Origin: Paraburkholderia silvatlantica
Lineage (GTDB): Bacteria > Pseudomonadota > Gammaproteobacteria > Burkholderiales > Burkholderiaceae
Reading direction: 5' to 3'
Length of the DNA stretch: 64,000 nt
NCBI RefSeq assembly: GCF_003096715.1
Contig: NZ_QEOL01000013.1
Location: 1-64,000, forward strand
Shown here: piece by piece, positions 52,726-61,943 of the stretch
How positions within the stretch are numbered: the stretch's first letter is position 1
Layout of the letters: every line of letters begins with the position of its first letter
Made by a program: the position numbers and the translations under genes
The notes under the pieces: generated by a model
What the model was told of the DNA's origin: nothing
The model's database searches: none
The model's input: only the letters and a program-made list of their open reading frames with translations

Positions 52726-53175
52726 TCAGTAGGTCTTGTATGGCAGGAACTTCCCTGACAGCACCACGTTGACACGGTCACCCTTCGGATCGGCCTTGCG
52801 CTGAATATCCATCGAAAAGTCGATCGCGCTCATGATGCCGTCGCCGAACTCTTCATGGATGAGTTCCTTGATCGTCGTGCCATAGACGCTGACGATTTCG
52901 TACCAGCGGTAGATCAGCGGATCGGTCGGTACTGCCGTCGGAAGTGAGCCTTTGTACGGCACGATCTGCAGCCACGCTACCGCCTCGTCGGGCAGTCCGA
53001 ACAGCGCACCGACCGTCTCGGCCTGCTTCTTGTCCAGTGTCATCTGGCCGAGGCAGGCGGCGGTTGTCCATTCCTTGGACAAGCCGATTTTTTCGGATAC
53101 TTCGGACCATTTGATTCCCTTGCTTACCTTCGCGGCAAGGATCATCTCGGTTACCTGGTTGCGATTCGAAATCAT
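52726..53175 (-). CDS. cynS: cyanase
   Basis: 149 residues: N-terminal helical DNA-binding-like domain (VSKGIKWSEVSEKIGLSKEWTTAACLGQMTLDKKQAETVGALFGLP) and C-terminal catalytic domain with Arg90, Glu93 (YRWYEIVSVYG) and Ser116 (GDGIMSAIDF), the known triad. Decamer; converts cyanate and bicarbonate to ammonia and CO2. The ATG at 53175 gives the normal length. It follows the remains of a cyanate/nitrate-type ABC transporter on the same strand. Confidence 0.93.
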   Translation of the reverse strand: MISNRNQVTEMILAAKVSKGIKWSEVSEKIGLSKEWTTAACLGQMTLDKKQAETVGALFGLPDEAVAWLQIVPYKGSLPTAVPTDPLIYRWYEIVSVYGTTIKELIHEEFGDGIMSAIDFSMDIQRKADPKGDRVNVVLSGKFLPYKTY

Positions 53176-53226
53176 GAGTTGGCTCCGTATAAAGTAAAAC
53201 ATGGAATGACTGCGTTACTGCATTGG

Positions 53227-54156
53227 CTAGCCGGTCACGGTGAGACGCACCGTACGGCTGGCGTTCATATCGACAACCTCGGTCTGCGCAAGACCCGGGT
53301 GGACGATATGAGGTGGTGATCGTGTTGCCTCTGCACGCCCGGTGTCCTGCTGAATCTCGGTCGAGCGGCGTACGAGAAAATCGATCAGATGATTGCGGAT
53401 CCGTTAGAACTGTAGGTCGTGATGAAGTGAGTCGCGAGTTCGATCGCGGGGCAGCGTGTTGACCACGATTTCTGCGAGGCGCGCGCGAGGGCTATTGCTC
53501 ATCAGGAAAATCCTGTCGGCCAGCAGGATTGCCTCGTCGACATCATGCGTGATCATAAAAACGGTTTGGTGCGTAGCGGACCAGATTCTCAGCAGTTCGT
53601 CCTGGATGACGCCGCGAGTCAGCGCGTCGAGCGCGCCGAACGGCTCGTCCATCAACAGCATTTTTGGCTCGACCGAGAACGCGCGCGCAATGCCGACACG
53701 CTGCTTCGTCCCTCCCGAGAGCTCCGATGGTTTCTTGTCACCGGCATGTGACAGCCCGACCATGTCGAGAAAGCGCGTCGCGTGCGCATCGACTTGCTGG
53801 CGGAACCATTCGGGGTGCCGCGAGCGGACCGCGAACGCGATGTTCTGCCGGGCTGTCAGCCACGGCAGTAGTGCGTGGCTTTGGAACACCACGCCGCGAT
53901 CCAGGCTCGGCCCGTCGATCTCCCTGCCGTCCATGATCACGCCGCCGCCCGTAGCCCTTTCGAGGCCGGCCAGCACGTTCAGGATCGTGTTCTTACCGCA
54001 GCCCGAGTGCCCGATGATGCAGATGAATTCACCGCGTTCGATGCGAAAGTTCACATCGTCGAAAACGGGTGGAAGGTCTTCGCGATAGTGTTTCGAAAGC
54101 GCATCGACTTCGACGAACGCATGCCCTGCCGATGGCTGGCCATGATTACTCGACAT
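53227..54156 (-). pseudogene. nitrate/cyanate-type ABC ATPase with premature stop
   Basis: NrtD/CynD-like ATPase: Walker A reads GHSGCGKNT (Asn56 where Ser is normal), LSGGTKQRVGIARAF is the signature (usually GGMKQ), LLMDEPFGALD is Walker B. The frame stops at 53404 after HHDLQF, but the same frame continues as RIRNHLIDFLVRRSTEIQQ to a stop at 53227, which is the usual family C-terminus. A TAA nonsense mutation therefore truncates it. The 5' end overlaps a permease fragment. Confidence 0.75.
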
Positions 54157-54439
54157 AGGTGACCTTCTTTTGAACGGAGGCGAAAATGAGGTCGAGCAGC
54201 ATGCCGACCACGCCGATGACCAGCACTGCGAAGATCACGTGGCTCAACGACAGGTTATTCCACTCGTTCCAGACGAAATAGCCGATTCCGGTGCTGCCGA
54301 CGAGCATTTCGGCGGCCACGATCACGAGCCATGCGATGCCCATCGAGATGCGCATGCCGGTGAGGATGGTCGGCGCGGCCGCCGGCAGGACGATCCGGAA
54401 CGCCTTGCGGAGCGGCGCGACTTCGAGCTGAGAGTTCAC
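54146..54439 (-). pseudogene. ABC permease C-terminal fragment
   Basis: 97 residues, VAPLRKAFRIVLPAAAPTILTGMRISMGIAWLVIVAAEMLVGSTGIGYFVW ... HVIFAVLVIGVVGMLLDLIF, the C-terminal half of an NrtB/CynB/SsuC-type permease with its EAA-like loop (RKAFRIVLPAAAPTILTGMR). The N-terminal half is missing; the sequence joins a sigma-54 activator at about 54440. Confidence 0.8.
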
Positions 54440-55817
54440 GGATATTGCCGGGCCACCGATAGGCTTCGAGCTGCAGGAAAGCGTCGGGCGCGAGACTTAC
54501 ATTGCGTTGATTGGCTTGGTTCGCGCGGCTCAGGAAATGCAGCGCGAACTCTCGGATGTCTCCCCGGCGCTCGGCTAGCGACGGCAGACGGATTGGAATC
54601 ACGTTGAGGCGGAAGTAGAGGTCTTGCCGGAAGCGTCCATGGGCGACTTCGGTTTCAAGACTCCGGTTGGTGGCGGCGACGAGCCTGACGTCGACACGAA
54701 TCTCCTGTTTGCCGCCAAGACGCGTGAGCGTACCTTCTTGCAACGTGCGCAGCAGTTTGCCTTGCATCGACAGCGGCAGCTCGCCGATTTCATCAAGAAA
54801 AATCGTGCCCGCGCATGCTTGCTCGAACAGGCCCTCGCGACTGCTGCTGGCTCCCGTGAATGCACCGCGTTCGTAGCCGAAGAGTTCCGATTCGAACAGC
54901 GTATCGGGGATCGCCGCGCAGTTGACCTTGATGAACGGCTTGTCGCGCCGCTGTCCGGCCAGATGCAGCGCGCGGGCGAACAATTCCCTGCCGGTGCCCG
55001 ATTCGCCCAGCAGCAGCACGCTGGCCGTCGCGTCGGAAACCCGTTCCAGTTCCGATATCGCGCGCAGCAGTGGGGGCGACGTGCCGACGATGCCGTAGCG
55101 CGCGTTTTCGTGCTCCAGGGCGTGGACCAGAATCCGGTTCTGCTCTTCAAGCGCGCGCGTTTTCGCTTCCAGCATCGCATTCAGTTGAAGAAGCTGACCG
55201 ACGAGCGTCGAAATGATTCGCAAGATCGCAATGTCGCTGGATAACGCGCGATTGCGGCCGCGGATGCGATGACACGCGAGCACGCCGACCGTCCTGTCTT
55301 CGATCCGGAGCGGCAGCGCGATGAATGACACCGGCCCTTGACCTTGAGGAAGTTTGTCGCGAGTAACGGCGCGGGCCAGAAAGGTGTCATCCTGGTCGAT
55401 GTCCTGGACAATGACCAATTGTCCGTGCATCAGCACATGGCCGGTCACGCCTTCGTCGGGTCCATAGCAGCCTCTGGCGATTTCCTCCTGGGTGAGTCCA
55501 TAAGCATGGCGAATGCGGGACGTGTTGCTCGAGACGTCCTGCAGCACCACGCGTCCGCGGTTGAGTCCCAGCAGTTCGGACATCAGGTGAAGAATCTCGC
55601 GCAGCACAACGTCAGGCGACAGGCTCTTTCCTATCAGTGCCATGGTTTGCTGGAGCGGCAGCATTTCCTGCTCGCGCCAGAAGGCTGGGGAATCGGTATC
55701 GTGGATGAGTGTGCTGACACGCGACGACATGGCGGCGGAGAACTGTTTTCGATTGGTAAAGGGTTCGGAAAAGTCGGCGCACAGTACAGCCGTATGCGTG
55801 CCGTTGTAGCTGGACAT
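54440..55817 (-). pseudogene. sigma-54-dependent activator (NifA-like), truncated
   Basis: About 459 residues from the ATG at 55817 (GGAG 8 nt upstream): a GAF domain (LSPDVVLREILHLMSELLGLNRGRVVLQDV), then the AAA+ domain with GESGTGRE (Walker A, Arg for the usual Lys), GAFTGA, LDEIGELP and WPGNIREL. The C-terminal Fis-type DNA-binding domain is replaced by permease sequence, so it cannot bind an enhancer. Its 5' flank is an M20 peptidase fragment. Confidence 0.75.
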
Positions 55818-55864
55818 CGCCAATTCTCCATCAGCTGGCCGGCAATGTCTGCTGGAACAAAATT

Positions 55865-56755
55865 GCTGGCGATAGCCGAGGATGAATTCGATCTCGACCG
55901 TCGCGCCATATGAGTGCGCCCGTGCGTCGACGAGCGCGCGGATGCGCGCGTCGAGCGTCTCGCGCACCTGCGGCGAGAACGAGCGCACGCTCATCTATCG
56001 TTCGGCGCGTGGCCGGACTGGAACGAGCCGACCGTGACCACTGCCGCTTCGTTCGGATCGACGTTGCGCCCGACGATCGACTGCAGCGCCATCTCGATGC
56101 TGCTGCCGACCACCACCGGGTCGACTGCGAGGTGCGGGCGCGCCGCATGATCGCCGCGCCCGACGGTGCGCAGCTTCACCGTATCGCACGCGGCCATCAG
56201 CGGGCCGGCGCGAAAGCCGAACGTGCCGGCCGGCACGCCCGGATGGTTGTGCAGCCCGAAGATCGCATCGCACGGAAAGCGCTCGAACAGCCCGTCGGCG
56301 ATCATGCATTCCGCGCCGCTGTCCGATCCGGCCTCTTCGACCGGCTGGAAGATCAGATGCACGGTGCCGTCAAAATCGCGCGTCTTCGCGAGTTGCTGTG
56401 CAGTGCCGGGCAGAATGGTAGTGTGGCCGTCATGGCCGCACGCGTGCATCTTGTCGTCGTGGATGCTCGCGTAGTCGAGACCGGTCTGCTCGTGGATCGG
56501 CAGCGCGTCCATGTCGGCGCGCACGCCGACCGTGCGCGTACCGATGCCAACCTTCAGCGACGCGACGAGCCCGTGTCCACCAATGCTGCGCGTCACGTCG
56601 TATCCCCACGCTTCGAGCTGCTCCGCGACGAAGCGCGACGTGTCGGCTTCCTCGTATGACAGTTCCGGATGGCGGTGCAGGTGGTGACGGATCTCGTCGA
56701 GCTGCGTCCCGGCTTCGGCCAGATCAGCGATTTCGCAGTAACAGATTGCGCTCAT
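55865..56755 (-). pseudogene. M20D amidohydrolase, internally deleted and truncated
   Basis: From the ATG at 56755: HLHRHPELSYEE, GVRADMDALPIHEQTG, MHACGHDGHTT, QPVEEAGSDSGAECMI and GDHAARPHLAVDP, i.e. metal-binding and dimerisation parts of an M20D (hippurate/IAA-amino acid hydrolase) enzyme. After GHAPN a frame break near 55990 leads to SVRSFSPQVRETLDARIRALVDARAHSYGATVEIEF, the following segment, which then ends at the activator. The C-terminal ~120 residues are gone. Confidence 0.75.
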
Positions 56756-56799
56756 GGGGGTAAGGTTTTTCCCTTCCCGATGGAATGACAGAGCTTCGT

Positions 56800-58209
56800 T
56801 TATCGGGCCTGTCGCGCTGCCCGAATCCGCTCGCCCTCGTCGCCGAGATCCCAGAACAGTCCGGCCATGATCTGCAGGCCTTCCCGGGCGACGCTGCCGA
56901 GCAGGTGTTCGTTTGGTGCGTGTTGCGAGCAGGCCGGATACGAATGCGGGACCCACAGCGTTGGCAGCCCGAGAATGTCGGCGAACACGTCATTGGGCAG
57001 CGAGCCACCGAGATTCGGCAGCAGCACCGGGGCCGTGCCGAGGGTCGCCGCGATCGAGCGCGTGCCCCATTCGACCCACGGGTCGTCCGGGTCGAGGCGC
57101 GTGGCTTCCATGAAGCTTGTATAGGGCGACACCTGCACGTCAGTGAATCCGTGTGCATCCAGATGGGCGCGCAGGCGATCAAGGAAATGCGCCGCGTCGC
57201 TGCCGACCACGAAGCGCATCTGGCAGTGCGCGTATGCGTGGCCGGGAATCGCGTTGGCCGGGTTTTCCGGATTGCCGGTCTTGAACGCCAGCACTTCGAA
57301 GCTGTTCCAGCCGAACACCCGTTCGACCGGCGTGAGGTCCTGCTCGCCCCAGTCCGGATCGATGGCGGGATCGTTCGGGCCGCCGCCGACTGACAGCGAC
57401 GCGAGCGCGGCACGCACGGCCGGCGGAATCGCCGGCGGACGCAGGCCGGCGACGCGAATCTGTCCGCGCTCATCGACGATCGACGCCAGCGCGTGCACGA
57501 GCCGGATGCCGGGGCTGCGCAGCAGGCCACCCCAGTTGCCGGAATGATGGGCGCCGTTGCGCAGCTTCACCGACAGCGTGAAGTTCGCGCTGCCGCGCGA
57601 GCCCATGAAGAGCGTCGGGCGCGCGGCGCTCACGCGCGGCCCGTCGGACGCGATGAACAGGTCGGCGCGAAGCGCGTCGCGGTTCGCCGCGCACATTTCA
57701 GCGAGGCCGGGCGAGCCGGCTTCCTCGCCCATCTCGACGATCGCCTTCACGTTGTAGCCGAGCCTGCCGCCGCGCGCGCGCAGCACCTGCGCGAGTGCGG
57801 CGAGATTGATCGTGTGCTGCCCCTTGTTGTCAGCGGTACCCCGGCCATACCAGCGATCGCCATCGACGGTCAGCGTCCACGGCACAAGGCCTGGCTGCCA
57901 CTGTGCATCGTAGCCGTGCACGACATCGCCGTGTCCGTACGTCAGCAGCGTGAGCGCCGACGGGTCCTCGATCCGTTCGGCGAGCAGGAACGGGCCGCGT
58001 TCTGGCACCGGGTTCGGCACGCAGCGGCAGGTGAATCCCAGCGCTTCGAACGCGGGAATCAGGTTCCCGTCCAGATAGGCCTGCAGGGCGGGCAGGCTGT
58101 CGCTCGCCTGGCTCTCGGTGCGGTGCGCGACGCGCTCGCCCAGCACCTGCAGGAAACTGCCGTCGTCGAAATATCCGGTGGCATACGCAATGGCTTGCTC
58201 GCGGCTCAT
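56800..58209 (-). CDS. M20 family dipeptidase
   Basis: 469 residues. LLTYGHGDVVHG, WYGRGTADNKGQ and EMGEEAGSPGL are the metal-binding motifs of M20 metallopeptidases; GAHHSGNWGGLL belongs to the lid region and APNEHLLGSV supplies the last ligand. Cytosolic. It lies directly downstream of a peptide ABC transporter, so it probably cleaves the imported peptides. The ATG at 58209 has GAGGAC upstream. Confidence 0.87.
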   Translation of the reverse strand: MSREQAIAYATGYFDDGSFLQVLGERVAHRTESQASDSLPALQAYLDGNLIPAFEALGFTCRCVPNPVPERGPFLLAERIEDPSALTLLTYGHGDVVHGYDAQWQPGLVPWTLTVDGDRWYGRGTADNKGQHTINLAALAQVLRARGGRLGYNVKAIVEMGEEAGSPGLAEMCAANRDALRADLFIASDGPRVSAARPTLFMGSRGSANFTLSVKLRNGAHHSGNWGGLLRSPGIRLVHALASIVDERGQIRVAGLRPPAIPPAVRAALASLSVGGGPNDPAIDPDWGEQDLTPVERVFGWNSFEVLAFKTGNPENPANAIPGHAYAHCQMRFVVGSDAAHFLDRLRAHLDAHGFTDVQVSPYTSFMEATRLDPDDPWVEWGTRSIAATLGTAPVLLPNLGGSLPNDVFADILGLPTLWVPHSYPACSQHAPNEHLLGSVAREGLQIMAGLFWDLGDEGERIRAARQAR

Positions 58210-58240
58210 GAAGTCAGTCCTCGGTCGGGTCGTGGTCGGT

Positions 58241-59068
58241 TCAGTTCGTGACGGGAGGGGGCGCAAACTCGGGAAGCCCTAGGCCGGGCTCCGGCGTGAG
58301 GGCCGACGCCAGCAGCCGGCGTGTGTACGGGTGAGCGGGACGCTCGAAGAGCGTCTCGCGATCCGCGAGTTCGACGATCTGTCCGCGGTACATCACTGCG
58401 ACACGGTCGGCAAGGTGCTCGACCACGCCGAGATTGTGGCTGATGAACAGATAGCTGAGGCCGAACTCCGTCTTCAGGTCGAGCAGCAGGTTCAGGATCT
58501 GCGCCTGCACCGATACGTCCAGCGCGGAGGTTGGCTCGTCGCAGATCAGGATCTCCGGGCGAAGGATCAGTGCGCGCGCGATCGCCACGCGCTGGCGCTG
58601 GCCGCCGGAGAGCTGGCCTGGAAGCTGGTCGTGCGTGCGTGTGGGCATGCCGACGAGATCCAGCATCCGGCGGACTTCGGTCTGCTGGCTGGCGGCGCTG
58701 CCTTTGCCGTGCAGTTTCAGCGGCAGCGCGACGATCTGCGCGACCGTCTTGCGCGGGTTCAGCGACGAGTACGGGTCCTGGAAGATCGGCTGGATGCGGC
58801 GCGCCATCGCGCGCCGTTCGCGCGGATCGATTTCCCTTCCGCCGATCAGCACGTGGCCACCGGTGGGGTCGAGCAGGCCGAGCAGCATCTTCGCGAGCGT
58901 GCTCTTGCCGCAGCCCGATTCGCCGACCAGACCGAGCGTCTCGCCGCGATATAGCCGCAACGATACGTCGTCCACCGCGCGCAGTTCCGCGGCGGGGCCG
59001 AACAGCCCGCGCCGCAGCGTGAACGTGCGTGCAAGCGAGACCAGTTCGAGGGCGATGTCGTCGCGCAT
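58241..59068 (-). CDS. peptide ABC transporter ATPase (OppF/DppF type)
   Basis: 275 residues: VGESGCGKSTLAK, QLSGGQRQRVAIARAL, LICDEPTSALD, and the peptide-transporter C-terminal motif HPYTRRLLASALTPEPG. The usual DppF-like N-terminal phrase (LARTFTLRRGLFG) is present. The ATG at 59068 overlaps the stop of the partner ATPase by one nucleotide. Confidence 0.9.
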   Translation of the reverse strand: MRDDIALELVSLARTFTLRRGLFGPAAELRAVDDVSLRLYRGETLGLVGESGCGKSTLAKMLLGLLDPTGGHVLIGGREIDPRERRAMARRIQPIFQDPYSSLNPRKTVAQIVALPLKLHGKGSAASQQTEVRRMLDLVGMPTRTHDQLPGQLSGGQRQRVAIARALILRPEILICDEPTSALDVSVQAQILNLLLDLKTEFGLSYLFISHNLGVVEHLADRVAVMYRGQIVELADRETLFERPAHPYTRRLLASALTPEPGLGLPEFAPPPVTN

Positions 59069-60063
59069 CACGGCACCTCCACCGTCGCGGCCGGCTGGCC
59101 GGCCGCGAGTACGCAACGCACCCGATGCCCGGCTTCGAGTTCTGGGTAGGGCGGTGTTCGCGCGCACGCGTCGCTCGCATGCGCGCAGCGGTTCGCGAAC
59201 GCGCAGCCCGACAACTCGCCGAGCAGCGACGGCACGACGCCTGGAATCGCGGTCAGGTGTGTGCCGGGCCGCTGCCGGCCGCGTACCGGGATGCAGCCGA
59301 GCAGTCCGCGCGTATAGGGATGCGCGGGCTGGGCGAACAACGTGCCGACCGGCGCGGTCTCGACGAGCTGGCCGGCGTACATCACGGCGACGCGGTCGGC
59401 GATGCGTGCGACGACACCGAGGTCGTGCGTGACGAACAGCACGGCGGTGCCGAACTCCTGCTGCAGCTCGCGCAGCATGCGCAGTATCTGCGCCTGGATC
59501 GTCACATCGAGTGCGGTCGTCGGCTCGTCGGCGACGATCAGGTCGGGTTCGCACATCAGTGCCATCGCGATCATCACGCGCTGCCGCAGTCCGCCCGACA
59601 ACTGGTGCGGATACTGGCCGAGCCGCTGCGCGGCGTTTGTCATGCCGGTGCGCTCCAGCAGATAGACCGCGCGGTCGCGCGCCTGCGCGCGCGTCACGCT
59701 GCGATGCTGGCGCAGCGCCTCGACGAGCTGGCGGCCGATCGTATGCGACGGGTTCAGCGAGGTCATCGGCTCCTGGAAGATCATCGCGATACGGTTGCCG
59801 CGCAGCTTCGCCATGTCGCGGTCATTCAGCGCGGACAGATCACGGCCGTCGAGCCGCAGCCGCTGCGCGGTACGCTTCGCCCGGCGGGGCAGCAGTCCCA
59901 TCAGCGCGAGCGACGTCATGGACTTGCCGCAGCCGGATTCGCCGACGAGGCACAGCATTTCGCCACGCGCGATCTCGAGGTCGATGCCGCGCACTGCGCG
60001 CAGCGGGCCGTTCGGCGTGGGCAGTTCCACCTGCAAATGTTCCACCTCGAGCAGTGCGCTCAT
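59068..60063 (-). CDS. peptide ABC transporter ATPase (OppD/DppD type)
   Basis: 331 residues: VGESGCGKSMTSLALMGLLP, QLSGGLRQRVMIAMALMC, IVADEPTTALDVTIQAQIL and the C-terminal iron-sulfur-like/peptide-transport domain with CAFANRCAHASDACAR. Partner of the DppF-type ATPase. It overlaps the upstream permease gene by 4 nt (ATGA). Confidence 0.9.
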   Translation of the reverse strand: MSALLEVEHLQVELPTPNGPLRAVRGIDLEIARGEMLCLVGESGCGKSMTSLALMGLLPRRAKRTAQRLRLDGRDLSALNDRDMAKLRGNRIAMIFQEPMTSLNPSHTIGRQLVEALRQHRSVTRAQARDRAVYLLERTGMTNAAQRLGQYPHQLSGGLRQRVMIAMALMCEPDLIVADEPTTALDVTIQAQILRMLRELQQEFGTAVLFVTHDLGVVARIADRVAVMYAGQLVETAPVGTLFAQPAHPYTRGLLGCIPVRGRQRPGTHLTAIPGVVPSLLGELSGCAFANRCAHASDACARTPPYPELEAGHRVRCVLAAGQPAATVEVP

Positions 60064-61016
60064 CGCAGGCTCCCACCGTTACGGCCATCGGGCGCGTTCA
60101 GGTCGCGCAGGCCGTCGCCCACCAGATTGATCGCGAGCACGAGCACCGCAAGCGCGACCCCCGGAATCACAATGACCCACGGCTGGAAGAACATGTACGT
60201 CTTGCCCTCGGAGATCATCAGCCCCCACGACGGCAGTGGCGGCGGGACGCCGAGCCCGAGAAACGACAGCGCGGCTTCGAGCAGGATCGCGTGGGCCATT
60301 TCCAGCGTCAGCACGACGATCAGCGCGTTCGCGATGTTCGGCAGCAGCTCGCGCAGCATGATGTACGGCGTCGAGGCGCCGATGGCTTTTGCCGCCGCGA
60401 TGAATTCCGCGTCGCGCAGTTGCTGCGTGACCGAGCGCGACACGACCGCGAAGCGGTCCCAGATCAGGAAGCCGAGCAGCAGGATCACGGTTTTCAGCGA
60501 GGTGCCGATCAACGACGACAGCGCGAGCGCGACGAGGATCACTGGCATTGCGAGGCGCGTCGTCAGCACGTAGCTGATTGCGCTGTCCGTGTGGCCGCCA
60601 AAGTAGCCGGCAACCACGCCGAGCGTCGTGCCGATCAGGCCGGACAGCGCGGCGGCCGCAAAACCGATCAGAAGCGACACGCGCGCACCGTATAGCAGCC
60701 GGCTCAGGTAGTCGCGCCCGAGCTTGTCAGTACCGAGCGGGTGGTCCCAACTGCCGTTCGCGTGCCATATGGGCGGAATCAGACGGCTGCCGAGATCCTG
60801 TGCATAAGGGTCGTGGGGCGCGAGCCATGGTGCGAGCAGCGCGGCGAGCACGATCGCGCCGAGCAGCGCCGCGCCGAGCGCGAGGCCGCGATGACCGACC
60901 ACGCGCCGCAGCGCACGATGCCAGGCAGGCGCCGGCACGCGCAGGTCGAGTGAGGCGGCGTCGCCGCGCGGGGAAGAGAGTCCTGTCGTCATGGCGGTCC
61001 TCGGGTTAGCCGGCAC
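60060..61016 (-). CDS. peptide ABC transporter permease (DppC type)
   Basis: 318 residues: N-terminal OppC-type TM helix (HRGLALGAALLGAIVLAALLAPWLAPHDPYAQDL), then five helices with the EAA loop (AAKAIGASTPYIMLRELLPN). Inner-membrane channel half. It overlaps the DppB-type gene by 11 nt. A start eight codons later (MTTGLSS) is possible. Confidence 0.9.
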   Translation of the reverse strand: MPANPRTAMTTGLSSPRGDAASLDLRVPAPAWHRALRRVVGHRGLALGAALLGAIVLAALLAPWLAPHDPYAQDLGSRLIPPIWHANGSWDHPLGTDKLGRDYLSRLLYGARVSLLIGFAAAALSGLIGTTLGVVAGYFGGHTDSAISYVLTTRLAMPVILVALALSSLIGTSLKTVILLLGFLIWDRFAVVSRSVTQQLRDAEFIAAAKAIGASTPYIMLRELLPNIANALIVVLTLEMAHAILLEAALSFLGLGVPPPLPSWGLMISEGKTYMFFQPWVIVIPGVALAVLVLAINLVGDGLRDLNAPDGRNGGSLR

Positions 61017-61923
61017 GCAGGCGCGGATCGAGCGCGGCGTTCGCCACGTCGGCGAGAAAGGTCAGGCCGATGTAGAACATCGCGATCAGCAGGACCACTG
61101 CCTGCACGACCGGAAAGTCGCTGCGTCCGATGGCGTCCCAGGCGAGCTGGCCGAGCCCCTGTAGCGAAAACACCGACTCGATGACGACCGAGCCGCCGAG
61201 CATGAAGCCCAGCTCGACGGCCGCGAGCGCGACCACGGGAATCAGCGCGTTGCGTAACGCATGGCGCAAGATCACGCGCGCTGGGGACAGCCCCTTCGCG
61301 CGCGCGGTGCGGATGTAGTCAGCGCCGAGCACGTCGAGCATGCCGGCGCGCGTGAGCCGCATCATCGACGGCGTCGCGTAGTAGCCGAGCGCGATCGCGG
61401 GCAGCACGAAGTTCTGCCAGTGCGTGTTGCCCGCGACCGGCAGCCAGCGCAGCCAGACCGAGAATACGAGGATCAGCGCGAGGCCAAACCAGAAGCTCGG
61501 CATCGCCTGGCCGATGACTGCCACGAACAGCGACAGCCGGTCGATCCACGTGTCGCGGAAGATCGCAGCCAGCACGCCGAGCGGAATCGCGACCGCCACG
61601 GCCAGCGCAAGCGACACTGCGCCGAGTTTCAGCGTGACCGGCAGGCGCTGGCCGATCAGGTCCATCACCGTGTCCTGGAAGAAGAACGAGCGGCCGAAAT
61701 CAAGATGTACGGCATGCCAGAGCCAGTCCACGTACTGTGCCGGCAGCGGCCGGTCGAGTCCGTACTGCGTGCGAATTTCCTCGACCTGCTGCGCGGACGC
61801 CTCGGGGCCGGCGATCGACGTGGCGAGGTCGCCGGACAGGTGCAGCAGCGCAAAACTGACGAGTGACACGGTGAAGGCGACCGCGAGCGCAAGCGCAAGG
61901 CGGCGGGCGATGTAGACGAGCAT
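61006..61923 (-). CDS. peptide ABC transporter permease (DppB type)
   Basis: 305 residues from the ATG at 61923: MLVYIARRLALALAVAFTVSLVSFALLHL, LDFGRSFFFQ, and the EAA loop (RTARAKGLSPARVILRHALRNALIPV). A much longer open frame exists on this strand, but its extra N-terminus is a shadow of the binding-protein gene. Pairs with the DppC-type permease. Confidence 0.9.
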   Translation of the reverse strand: MLVYIARRLALALAVAFTVSLVSFALLHLSGDLATSIAGPEASAQQVEEIRTQYGLDRPLPAQYVDWLWHAVHLDFGRSFFFQDTVMDLIGQRLPVTLKLGAVSLALAVAVAIPLGVLAAIFRDTWIDRLSLFVAVIGQAMPSFWFGLALILVFSVWLRWLPVAGNTHWQNFVLPAIALGYYATPSMMRLTRAGMLDVLGADYIRTARAKGLSPARVILRHALRNALIPVVALAAVELGFMLGGSVVIESVFSLQGLGQLAWDAIGRSDFPVVQAVVLLIAMFYIGLTFLADVANAALDPRLRAG

Positions 61924-61943
61924 GCTCGGCTCCGTGACGTCGG

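Noticed and set aside
58241..59554. 437-codon reading of the OppF-type ATPase and 498-codon reading of the DppB-type permease
   Set aside because: The extra N-termini are arginine-rich antisense-like sequence over neighbouring genes; domain starts and overlaps place the starts at 59068 and 61923.
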